DNA of 60,000 nucleotides, taken from NCBI GenBank assembly GCA_030704615.1, contig CM060733.1:12092001-12152000 (forward strand). Direction: 5' to 3'. The DNA comes from Takakia lepidozioides (Eukaryota; Streptophyta; Takakiopsida; Takakiales; Takakiaceae). Of this stretch, positions 1-10,733 are shown piece by piece (position 1 is the first letter of the stretch; each line of letters starts with the position of its first letter). Under the pieces are notes generated by a model. That model was not told the DNA's origin. It saw only the letters and a program-made list of their open reading frames with translations, and ran no database searches. The position numbers and the translations under genes were made by a program.

Positions 1-650
1 GTTGCCACTGCTCATTGGTCATTTGCACTGTGATTAGAGAACCACTTGTCACTGCATATGCCCTGCAATATAATTCCGCAGTTGTGCAAATGAATCACTG
101 GTCTTATTTATAGTTATCATGCTACCACAGCCACAGGGGAGAGAAAATTAAGGGTTTTAGTTATTGAACCATAAGTGGTATAGTGTCTGATTGACATTTC
201 CACACACATGTGTTATAAGACCTACTTTTTCAACATGAATACAAGCAACAGCTCTGCAGTGTGACCTCTTTCCTCTTGTAGAGAGAAAGGATCTTTGAAT
301 GGTATGCACTAAATCCTGTGGCTGGGAAACCTACCAGAAAGGTCTTATACCAGTTAAGTGAGTTGGTTCTTACATAAATCTCACAAAGCCAATGTGGAAA
401 GGTGCAGCATTGGTTGGTATGAGAGGAGAAAGAAAGAGAACTTCTCCCATGAGTTATAGTGTCTCTTCATCCCCAATGACTAATACCTTCCATTGGGCCT
501 AGAAAAAGATACATTGTCCATTCCTAAGCAAGGAAAGTCACTTTACAAGATGAGTCGCCAAGTGGTTTGTCCCTTGCTGAAAAATGGTGGAAGATGAGGG
601 GGAATCCTAGGCAACTCAGCTCTAAAAAGAAGGGCTGTTGGCTTAATTGA
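1..650. other. Intergenic or intronic DNA, no gene seen
   Basis: I found no convincing exon here. The minus-strand helicase fragment that begins at 1426 might continue into this stretch, but no helicase motif is visible on that strand. About 452-509 resembles the tail of the SINE-like repeat near 40,540-40,620 (shared gtgtctcttc followed by a similar ccttccrttrgg block). Confidence 0.4.
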
Positions 651-654
651 TCAT

Positions 655-1426
655 ATGAAGTTGCGACTTTGTTCCACTTTCTTCGTCTCAAAATCCCTCA
701 TCCATTCAGGCTCATCATCTTCCATTGTCGAGCAGCTACCAGGGTCAGTCTTAGCAGGTTCTGCCGGGCGGCGGGCTGGTCTTGTAGTGATTGCAATGTA
801 CTGCAGATCAAACTCAACGTCTTCCCTGTCTCTGCAAATCACATCAAACTGCACTATCAAAAGCATCAATGAGGCTTTGAACGGGTTGAGTGCACAAACG
901 TTGTCCGATCCTGGCAAGCACTGTTATGAGGTAAAGGGCACCCCCCTTGACCAGAGTTGTGCATCACATAAGTGACACCCTTTCGTGCCTGCAAAGCTCT
1001 CTCAATCATGGCAATCATTAATCATCTCCCTGGGAAATTGGCAGTCCGTCATATATATATATATATCCATATCCAGTCATACGCATGAATGAAGTTGACC
1101 CACCCACTCTGGTACTGGACAGTCTGCGTTCAAACATCAAGGTAATCAGGCCAAAGGCAGAAGAATTGATGGGCTACACACTCCCCGATCCGCCGGCACG
1201 GTTAGGTCGGAAGATGAGGCAACAATTCCTTTGTAATTCAGTCCCCAGCTGCCACAACACGTTAGCAAAAATGGAGGGCGGAAAGGGACGAGAGAATGTC
1301 TGTGGGGCTCTCAACAATGGTGACACCCCCTTGTTGGAGAGCGCGGTAAACAGCCTTCATAAACTGCAGCTGGATGGTGTAGGGCTTGAATGGAAATGCC
1401 GGAAACTCCATTGCGCTGTCCTCCAT
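655..1426 (-). pseudogene. CHL1/DDX11-type DNA helicase, 5' fragment
   Basis: Two exon-like blocks match the N-terminus of Chl1/DDX11, an iron-sulfur superfamily 2 helicase that acts in sister-chromatid cohesion and genome stability in the nucleus. The first runs from an ATG at 1426 to about 1313. It encodes the family's opening block (FPAFPFKPYTIQLQFMKA) and ends in VESPT, which should run straight into the Walker A residues GTGKT. Those residues are absent: the DNA continues PTDILSS, with no GT splice donor at that point. The second block, about 800-655, follows a CAG acceptor and carries DDEPEWMRDF, a conserved stretch just downstream in plant CHL1. No later helicase motif appears before the window edge. 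I read it as a broken or partial gene. An unrecognised intron or a gene running beyond position 1 is possible, but loss of the P-loop would abolish ATPase activity. Confidence 0.5.
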
Positions 1427-1720
1427 CGCTGCCACCCGCCGAGACCAAGACCAAGACAAAATGGCATTTATTTGGAATTACTAGAGGAGAAATTTTTTGA
1501 GACACCATGTCGGAGGTATCAGTGAAAGGAAGACCCAAACTCCTCAAAAAAGAGGGAGGGGTATTGAGATCCTTCTCTCGTTTGGTTTGGTTATGATTTC
1601 CACTCATCTCGGTAGAGTCCTGTTTCCTTCCAGTGTAAGATCCCTGGAAAGGGATGTCACACTTGTGAACAGCATTGCTTGAATCGGGGTGGAGGAGGGG
1701 AGTGGGCGAGGGGGAGGAGG
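1427..1720. promoter_or_regulatory. Shared upstream region of helicase fragment and DiT1
   Basis: The two start codons (1426 on minus, 1721 on plus) face away from each other across 294 bp, so this stretch would have held both promoters. I see no clear TATA box. The part next to the plus-strand start is G-rich (about 1686-1720). Confidence 0.35.
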
Positions 1721-4401
1721 ATGGCTGCCGCAGCGATGGCAGCAGCAGGGGCTGCGCAGGTGGTGCTGAGGGAGGTGCAAGGGGTGTCGTTGACAGGGAG
1801 TTACAGAAAAAATGTAGGATTGTTGAGGGGGTTATCGTCTGCAGGGTGCAGAGTCGGGAAGCAAGATGGGTTCAGCTCGCTGGTCTCCATCTCCACCGGT
1901 ACTGGTCTGCGGGGCTTGTCACTACCACAGTATCCGCAGCTGGGGCGTAGTGGGTTGCGCCATCGACAGGGTGTGCATGATGTGCCACCTCGTGGAACTC
2001 AAGTGCGAGCGAGCGCGAGTGGAGGGGCGGCTGTGGTGCCGGCTCCTGCTCCAAAGCCCGAGGAGCCTTGGCAGGGGGCAGCCATGAAGCCTCTTGCTGC
2101 ATCGTTGGCAGTAGGTATTTTGCTATGGTTTGTTCCTGCTCCTGCAGGTGTAGCCAAAAATGCGTGGCAGCTTTTGGCCCATGGCCACAATCGTGGGAAT
2201 TATTCCTCAGCCATTGCCACTTGGAGCCGTGGCTCTTATGGGCCTGGGTGCAACGGTTCTCACCAAGACACTCACGTTTGCTGCTGCATTCAGCGCTTTT
2301 GGAGAGCCCATCCCATGGCTTATTGCGCTTGCATTCTTCTTTGCAAAGGGGTTCATTAAGACTGGTCTTGGAAACCGAGTGGCCTACCAATTCGTGGCCC
2401 TCTTTGGCAAAACCTCTCTAGGGCTGGGCTACAGTTTGGTGTTTAGTGAGGCCCTTCTTGCTCCGGCAATTCCTTCTGTCTCTGCTCGTGCAGGTGGTAT
2501 CTTTCTGCCATTGGTCAAGGCGCTGTGTATTGCCAATCCTCTGAGTGTGAATCTGGCCGCAGGCGCCATTGGACAGACAATAAGTTGGACGGACTGGGCA
2601 GTTGCTGCTTTGGTGCCTGGCCTGATATCTTTACTGGTTATACCAGCACTACTATGTGGTCTACCCTCCTACCGTGAAGAGCAGCCCTGATGCTCCTAAA
2701 TTGGCTCAGGAGAACCTGGCAAAGATGGGGCCCATGAGCAAGAATGAGAAGATCATGGCTGGCACCCTTTTAGTTACAGTAAGTTGATCACCTCAGGCTT
2801 TTGTTTGTCATGGTTGGAGAGTTGGAAGGGAGTGGGAGGGGGCGAGTTGGGGGGTAGGGGGGAATTGGTTTCAATATTGTGGCTTATTTCCTTGCAAAAG
2901 AAATCCCTCCTGCCTTGTCCTCCCCTACCTAATTCATCAGGGGGTATATGATCTTGAATAATCAAGCATGGATCAATGGAATAACTCTCCCCCCTTTTGT
3001 TGTGAAGGTGGGCCTGTGGATATTTGGGAGCTTGATGAAGGTCGATGCAGTGACAGCTGCTATTCTAGGTCTTTCAGTGCTGCTTATAACAGGTGACATG
3101 GAAGGAGTGTCTGGGTGAGGCAGTTGCATGGGATACACTCACATGGTTTGCTGCTCTGATTGCCATGGCGAGCTATCTGAACAAGTATGGTCTCATTGCG
3201 TGGTTCAGCCAGACTGTTGTGAAGGTGAGTTTTCTCTTCTGATTGCAAAGCTACTGACTGTACGAGTATTCTAGAATCACAACAGTCCAATCACTGATAC
3301 AGTTGGGCAAGAGGCTGGTGATGGATAACCATGCCTATGTTGAATTCAACTGGCATGGCAAATGGAATGAGTGTTAAAGAATATTTATCCTTCTTTCAAA
3401 TCGAGAAAAATCTTATTGGGCAAGCTCACAAGCCACTTATACCTATATATGTCTTTGAAGGGACAGCCACTGCTACTAACTTCAGTACAAAAGTGAGATT
3501 CTGAACAATCCTTGGCCCCCCAGTTGGCTTGCTGATGTTGTCTACACATCACTAGTTTCTATGTTATGTTGTGTTTTGATTTCTATTGTTGATTTTGTAC
3601 GAATTTCTATGTCAAAATAGTATGTCACACTCTCATATACTTTGAGGAAAATCTAGTGAGGATTCAACTTTATGGAGAGAAGCATCTCCCCTATTAAGCT
3701 TTCATGTGTATGCAATCAATGGGCAGATTACACAAGCCTCCTTCCTTTGTCATACACCATCTGCCTCAGTGCCATTTGGTTTCCAGAATACCTGCAGGGA
3801 TGCCCTGAACAACATTCCATGGCAAGGTGCCTTGAACTGAACTGCATTTCAACTGAAGCGTAAAAGCTTATTAGGACTTGGGCCAACTCCTCTAACGCCT
3901 CCTGTTCCTGAAGTCATAGATATCTCCTGTCCTTTGGAAAATCTTGAAAGGCCACCTTGCAGAAAAGCAACAAGTATCTTTCTATTCGAAAGTAAACATT
4001 GAGGTAGATTTCTTACTTGGGGCTTGGTATTTGTGCAGGTGGTGGGGGGCTTGGGGCTCGCATGGCAGGCCTCGTTTGGCATTCTGGTGCTTCTCTACTT
4101 TTATTCACACTACTTCTTTGCTAGTGGTGCCGCTCACATTGGAGCCATGTTCACAGCATTCCTCTCTGTATCAACAGCCCTTGGGACGCCCCCTCTGTTT
4201 GGGGCTTTGGTCCTGGCTTTCCTCTCGAACCTCATGGGCGGGCTTACACATTACGGCATTGGGTCTGCACCTGTCTTTTATGGTGCAAACTACGTGCCAC
4301 TATCAAAGTGGTGGGGCTATGGATTCCTTTGTAGTGTTGTAATCATTCTGATCTGGCTTGGAATTGGTGGTGTTTGGTGGAAGTTCTTGGGGTTGTGGTA
4401 A
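1721..4401 (+). pseudogene. DIT1: Plastid 2-oxoglutarate/malate translocator (DiT1-like), frame-broken
   Basis: DiT1 (DASS/SLC13 carrier of the inner plastid envelope) exchanges 2-oxoglutarate for malate in ammonia assimilation and photorespiration. Exon-like blocks are 1721-2778, 3008-3224 and 4039-4401 (stop TAA), with GT-AG borders. The first encodes a plausible transit peptide and then the carrier body (TKTLTFAAAFSAFGEPIPWL, SARAGGIFLPLVKAL). The last encodes a well-preserved C-terminus (LYFYSHYFFASGAAHIGAM, LSNLMGGLTHYGIGSAPVFY, ending WWKFLGLW). Four lesions break it: a frame change after AWQLLA near 2183 (about 5 nt missing), an internal in-frame loss of roughly 40 residues near 2530, a frame change near 2652, and another near 3093 before TWKECLGEAVAWDTL. 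Because neighbouring genes join without frame errors, a real pseudogene is more likely than poor sequence. Start chosen as the first ATG in frame with the transit-peptide-like sequence. Confidence 0.85.
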
Positions 4402-4711
4402 ACCAACTCTTTGGGTACAACAGGGCCCTAGTATTGTGGTCTTTTCTCAGTGGTAGTTAGATCCGAGCTGGTTACTTCATGAGGGTAGTGTGAAGCCAAT
4501 TGTTTGGGGGGCAAATTTTTTTATTCAATTGATCTATTCTATTTCCAGGTCTGTGGAACAAGTAGAAGGTAAGGAAGATCTGGCTAAGTGTGTATTTCCT
4601 AGGGCTAGGTATGACAAGCTCCCCCCATTAGGCATCCTAGGCCCACACTGACACACTGGTCCTGTTTGGTCGGCATTTTTGTGGTACTGTAGAGTTTAGC
4701 AATTTGTAGAC

Positions 4712-4717
4712 AATAAA
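4712..4717 (+). terminator. Candidate polyadenylation signal for DiT1
   Basis: A canonical AATAAA lies about 310 bp after the DiT1 stop codon. Plant polyadenylation signals are loose, so this is only suggestive. Confidence 0.35.
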
Positions 4718-5512
4718 CTTTTGTGTAATTCATTGAGCTACACCAATATTGCTCCTTCATGTGATATCTTTTCATCAGTTGGCCGAATGTTACGATTTAT
4801 CTGCTGGTTGGAGTATACTAGTATACCACACCAAAGAGGCCCTCTCGGAGGTTGTTGAGTATGTTAGCCTAGAATCTGATGTGTCTACATATCATGTACT
4901 TTGTCCAGCGAAAAGTCGAAGGTGTCAGCCACCTGGCAAACTCAAGCACAAGACTCAGCAAAGTACAACAGACTGAAGGTGGGGCAAGCATTAGGACTTC
5001 ATCACCATCGAGACCCTTATTCGAAAGCATCTTGACACTATTAGCTAGGGGTAGTGATCTGCTACATATATATTGTTAGGTTGCCAGATTTCTTGATTGG
5101 TTTTTTCCTTGGGGGAGGAAACAGGGAACAATAAACTTGTGAGGTGCCATATGGGCAAAGAAACCGGTCTTGGTATGGACTCCCCATATGCACTAATATG
5201 GGTTGATGCATTAGTATCAATGTTTTCTCTACTTACGTAATATATTGATATTACAAATATTATTTATCTATTGAAGCTTTTAATGGTATGTCTCGTGGCA
5301 CTACGTAGAGGGTTTTAATTTTTTTTGCAATTTGTTTTCCTTAAAAAAAGGGGAATGGTAGGAAGAGAGGCATTGAGTTACCATCCGAAGAATGGCAGCA
5401 GTTGACATTGGAGAGAGAGACAAAAAGAATGCTTCGATGTAACAAATGGCCTGAAGAGGCATGAAACAAAGCACTTTGATTGGTGCATTCTTCTTCCAGA
5501 AGAACCTCTTGA

Positions 5513-5585
5513 TCCAAACTCGCAAGTTTCTTTTGAAGGTCACTCAGGTCCTAAGTGACCTTCAAAAGAAACTTGCGAGTTTGGA
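5513..5585. repeat. Perfect 32-bp inverted repeat with 9-nt loop
   Basis: The left arm 5513-5544 and right arm 5554-5585 are exact reverse complements around the 9-nt spacer 5545-5553. The arms begin tccaaactcgcaag and end gtttgga. Transcribed RNA would form a long perfect hairpin. Confidence 0.9.
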
Positions 5586-5984
5586 CTCAGGACTCAGCTT
5601 GACTTTGGTGTAAACCCTCCTACCAGTGCGCTGGTGTGCAGCAACCGGTCTGGATAACTCAAACTTGGATTCTGGCAAAGTTGCTGTGTAGTTGGAGGCT
5701 GCCGGGAATGCACGGGAGCGCCATTCTTTGCTGCCATCTCTGCCTTAAAAATGGCCGCATCTCGCTCAGCTTGTCTTGGTTTGCTAAGCGTGAACTTCTG
5801 CTGAACGAACACTTTGGCAAACTTGGTGGCATGCATCTTGGTCAATCTTCGCGACAGACTCGAATCAATTTCTGGATGCAAACGCTCTGCCACCGCATGG
5901 TTCACATTCTCTTTTAGTGCTGTTGGGAACTCCCCCTTCTTTCTTATGACTGTCCCTGCTTTGAAACATCTCACTCAGCTTGCC

Positions 5985-6430
5985 TTGGAAGTGGCTCACA
6001 ATTTCCCGCCGAGACGCGGCAATGGAAGAGGGCCTGTCGGCATGGTCCATCCTTTTGGGAACTCCCCATTTCTTATATGACTGTCCCTACTTTGAAACAA
6101 CAGCATTGTCCAGCTTGGCACCTTAGAGAATTATAGTAGAGTAGAAGCATATCTAGGAACGACATGACGACGAGGACAGACACATAATGATTGAGCTGAG
6201 AGGTGAAGAGAATGCTTAATCTGAATCTATAGGAGAATGTGAATCATGCAGTGGTAGAACGTTTGCACCCAGAAGTTGAGTTGAGTATGTGAAGGTGCCA
6301 AGCTGAACAATGCTGTTGTTTCAAAGCAGGGAACAAAGAGGGGGGGGGGGAGTTCCCAACGGATGCACCATGCTGATGGGCCCTCTGCCATTGCCGCGTC
6401 TCGGCAGGAAACTGTGAGCCACTTCCTGCA
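5985..6430. repeat. Degenerate inverted repeat, arms about 140 bp
   Basis: Sequence from about 5985-6126 (including gccgagacgcggcaatgg) recurs in reverse complement at about 6291-6430, with mismatches and small indels. Further matching segments extend outward to about 5860 and inward to about 6236, so the whole block reads as a nested foldback. Confidence 0.7.
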
Positions 6431-8453
6431 TCTGAGAGGTCACTTCGTGTAGGTTGAAGCCTCCTTGATACATTATTCTCCCTCACATCAAGATCCTCAA
6501 TACTCTTGAGCTTACAGCTCGACGGAATGTCAATGTTCTCCTTCTCATCAGCGCTGCACCATCCTCCTGATCCCTGCACACTCCATAGTCACACAACCAG
6601 GTTTGAGATATCTCTCCCTCTACCCCGTACAAAAACGACGCAAGGTTTGGAGAAGGAACAGCTCTCTAGCATTCGCAGCAGGAAGGAAAAGCGATCGAGA
6701 GACATACAGCAGAACGGAACAAAGTAGGCCCTGTAAATGGTTGGGCATCAGCGCAGCAATGTCGTCGTCCTCACCGCAACACGCCATACTCTCTCTCTCC
6801 CTCCGTCACACTCTCTCATCCCTAACCTAGATACACGGAAATCATCAATCTATCTACCTTCGACACCTCCCCATCCCTCTCTCTCTCTCTCTCGCACATG
6901 TGCACAGTCTCCAGAGCCCACTTGAAATCCCAAGACCGAGCGCCCGACATGCTCTCGCGTTCCTTGCCTTGGTGAAACATGTTGTACTACGCACCTACCG
7001 CTGTCAAAAATGGAAGCAAAACAATAGACCCCATGGGAGAGCGGATTTTTTTCTTGTGAAAACTGGGACCTGGAAAATGATGCGTCAGCTACTTGTACAA
7101 AGAAATTATGGGGTATAAAAAACGAAAATTTCGCCAAAAAGCGCCTAGTTGAATCTCAGGGGAGAACAATAGGAATAATGTAAGAACTAAATACACACTT
7201 GCAATCTCTGCCAGGACGGTACGCTGGTTTCGGCATGTCAAATCTTTCCCACCCACTTTCTGAGTGACATGAAACGGAAGGGAGCGTAACTCCACTCAGG
7301 GTTACATCGGGTTACACAACAGGGAGTGTAACTCTACTTGATGTAATTTGCACTTTGTCTCGAAATTTGCTCAAGTATTAAATGGACTTCGAGGAGTTAC
7401 ACAAGCCGCAGGATGACACTACCAAGATTACACTAGGTTGAACTTGACACTGGCTATGTAGCCCCTTTTCTGACCCTGCCACCTCGTTAAGGGTCTAGCC
7501 ACGTGAGGCGCTGCGTGGAGTTGAGTCGTAGCCAAATGTGACCCCTTTGGAAAAATGAGAAAAGAATCGCTGCCATGGCAAAACAAACACGCCAAGATGG
7601 AATCCATCCGGATGGATGAAAAACACGTAAGAAGCCCACAAGAATGCCACTTCACTTTTCTCTACCAATAATTTGAGTTAAATGTTTTCTATCTGCTTTT
7701 CAAGAACAAAAATATAAACACATCAATAATAAATTAACAATGTAAGTGACCCTATTGATGGCCCTATGTCCTCTTATGACTTCTATTTCCGTTTTTAAGC
7801 ATATTTACTCTATAACCGTGGATTGTGCTCACCCCCTTGTTCTTTTCCCTGCTGAGGCTGTGCTCACACGATACCAACCCCTTTGCTACAGTCATGGTTA
7901 TCTTTTCCATGACCTTCAATGTCGTCGACATCTTCACCTGTGGCAACCACTTCTCTGGCCAGAAGACTTGGTGACTACCGCCATTCCCCGAGGCGTCTTG
8001 CCAAGGTCGCTCTTCATGGAGTCCAGGGAAACTAATACCATCCAGGTTTGTTTACATCAACTGAGAAAATCTTTACTGATATAAAAACAACCAAACTGCC
8101 CATGGTTGTACCTTTGTTTCGAACCCAACCTGCTCAACACCTGGCATTACGAAATCAGTAAAGGCTTGTTGATTTGCACATCTGTGTCAATGATTCTCTT
8201 GGTCTCATGTGAGATACAACAGATTAAAATACAATAATACTGTGATCCAGAAGCTAGCTAATAAATGTTTCTATAGGGCCAGTGAAAGGAACCAACATGC
8301 AAGTGGCATGCATATAGAGGGTGCCTTGTGGTTGCTCAACATGCAACTCCTGCAGATTAAGCTCTCGTTAAGTACTCAATCCAACAGGCTGGCTGCAAAA
8401 GAGAGAATTCGCCTTCCAGATTTCAAAATACTAGGAAACCATTTTGGGTCTTC

Positions 8454-10733
8454 TCAAAGAAGCGTTCTGTCCAGTTGCTCGCGATACACTGCCAAATCCT
8501 GCAATTTTGACAACCATTTCATAAGGACACTCCATAAAATGGAGAAAACAAGAGGCAGTTGAAGGCAATTCCTATATTCCCATGTTTCCTCTTAATCTGT
8601 GCTGAGCATATGACAAGATCCCAGCTAAAGCCTGCTCAAAGCTCATGACCACCTAAAGCTTACCGGAGTCAGGGCATAAACACCGGCTGCAGTTGATCCA
8701 ACTGGACTTCCACGGTACAAAAACTTGCTTTCTTTGCAGACATATAACATGGGAATGCCAGTTGACAGCTCAAGATCGATGACCTGTCATGATGATAAAA
8801 TAGTTCATGGAAACTCAGTCAGCTGGACAGTGAATCTAGGACTAAGCATGGAAAACAATGACTTTGGAATACTTCTACACATGAATAAATCAAGAGCTTC
8901 ATTGGAGCTTCGGATGGCTGCAGAACCAAAAGTTGCAACCACTACCTCTTGAGAGGTGAGTTTGTCCAGGTACATGATGATGGACCGTAGAGAATTGCCA
9001 TGAGCAGCAATCAGGACATTCTTCCCAGCTACCAGTTCTGGCACCACCTGCTCAAGATTCACACACCCGACCCACCTCAGAATGCGCACATGGGCAAGTT
9101 TATAGCACCTTAGAAAGTATGAAAGAAGCAATTTGGCATCATGTAACAAGGGCAGGATTCAACATGGACATCACACCTTCTCTGTGAAATAGGCTACAGC
9201 ACGCTCTGCACACATGGCTAAGCTCTCTCCGTTAGGAGGAGGGATGTCATAGCTGCGGCGCCACTCATGAACTTTCTGCGTCCCATATTTATCAGCTGTT
9301 TCTTTCTTGTTTAAACCCTGCAGCTCCCCATACCTGCATTGCCAATAAGTTTATTATTAATGATGAGAATGTGGAGGGAATTGTCTGCACATGAAGATTC
9401 AGTTGTTCAATTGTTAGCTTCACACCCACATACATTCATCCCAACTTTGCATGTCACAAACTGGGGTTCTCATCAGGTAACTTACATACGCTCATTCAGC
9501 TGCCAAGCTGTTACCACCGGAATGATCTCCTTTTCTGTATCGGAGCTAAATACCCTGCTCCACGCCTGTGCCCTTTCACTCTCATTGTGCAGAATGACTG
9601 GCACCTGCAGAAAGTAGCACCATGTAATTCCAACCACTTGATGTGTCACCTTCAACCTTTGTGACAAAAAAACCAAAGGCAATGCACATCCACAAGGATA
9701 GGCTCCATGGAATGCAGGTTGGTGGTTTCTGAGCAAAGCAGCTATGGAATTCTGCAAGAGCTATAACGTTGAATTTTTTTTATACATACACAGACAGCAA
9801 TAGAATGTGTTTGAAAATAACAAGAGCACAATCACCATCTTGACTGCCATCAGACAAATACAAGGAATTTTACAACATTCCGACCGTGCAAAGTGTGAAT
9901 GCCACTACAATCACGAAGAGCTATGGACATGGAAGCGACAATAAATACCTTTTGTTTCCGATGTTGTGTCATGGCCAGCATTGCAGTCATCTGAGCACGA
10001 ATCAAATCGGAAGTGAAAATCATGTCCACAGGAATCTCACTAATTCGCTTCCCAGCTTCAATGGCCTCACTCACCCCCTTTTGCGACAGTGGTACATCCA
10101 CACAACCTGTAAAGAGATTTTTAGAATTCCAAAGCGACTCCCCATGCCGGATCAATATCAATGCCGCTTCAGCTGCACAACCAACAGAAATCCCTCTTGT
10201 GTAAGACAACCGACAGCTGCCAAGATGATAGTCATGTTTGGAGCTAAATTGAGTTTAAGGATTCCAATACGCTGTCTTACGGTTGACACTCCTAATATCC
10301 AGCCAAGAAAACGGGAGCCAAGTGAAGGCAACCAACTTCTACTAAAAGTTCCGAAGAACATCATCCAATAAGCAAAGGAGTTCCCTGTGAAATCGACACA
10401 AGGAAATAACCTTCATCATCCTTCCAAAGGATATACAGAAGTTATCTGGTCAACTGCAAAACCGGCTTAGATCAACTTACCAGTAGCTCCAGAGGCTGAA
10501 GAGCCGTTGAGCAGCGAAGATGGCGCTTGAAGAGTGCACGCTACAGCTTGCCTCCCTACTCTCGTCACCTTACCATGTCTCCCTGTCGCGTGGCTTTTCA
10601 GGCCATGCACTCTGCTTTTAAATGGCGCCAATGTCAACATTGCATTTGTTACTTTGAACTCCTCGAACTTCCCTGGGTTACCTACTCCACTGATGTAGCC
10701 TATTTGGCTTTGACACGTTAAGCCTGTTGCCAT
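8454..10733 (-). CDS. Cofactor-dependent phosphoglycerate mutase, plastid-targeted form
   Basis: This enzyme interconverts 3- and 2-phosphoglycerate by the phosphohistidine mechanism. Seven exons join cleanly: 10733-10481, 10172-9949, 9604-9486, 9333-9177, 9047-8946, 8783-8664 and 8498-8454, giving 339 codons plus TGA with GT-AG introns. Exon 1 encodes about 84 residues rich in Ser, Thr and Arg and poor in acidic residues, which fits a chloroplast transit peptide. The catalytic core begins at exon 2 with LILIRHGES (phosphohistidine His94), then [29 protein letters not shown], and the second catalytic block IAAHGNSLR (His267). The exon 6 block [17 protein letters not shown] is also family-typical. 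Upstream codons stay open, but the first true ATG is at 10733. No lesion was seen. Plastid targeting is inferred from composition only. Confidence 0.93.

Larger units (their letters stand above)
4402..8453. other. Repeat-rich spacer between DiT1 and phosphoglycerate mutase
   Basis: No recognisable gene. The stretch holds the putative DiT1 3' UTR, a perfect 32-bp hairpin (5513-5585), a nested inverted-repeat complex (about 5860-6430), a G run near 6342 and a CT microsatellite (6877-6893). A minus-strand open frame at 5974-5594 looks coding in style, with a segment ENVNHAVAERLHPE that also recurs on the plus strand near 6235 as part of the inverted repeat. I do not recognise the family, and it may be transposon-derived. 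Confidence 0.5.

Noticed and set aside
9886-10371. Plus-strand open frame of 161 codons
   Set aside because: It is the antisense shadow of the phosphoglycerate mutase exon 2, whose motifs are unambiguous on the minus strand.
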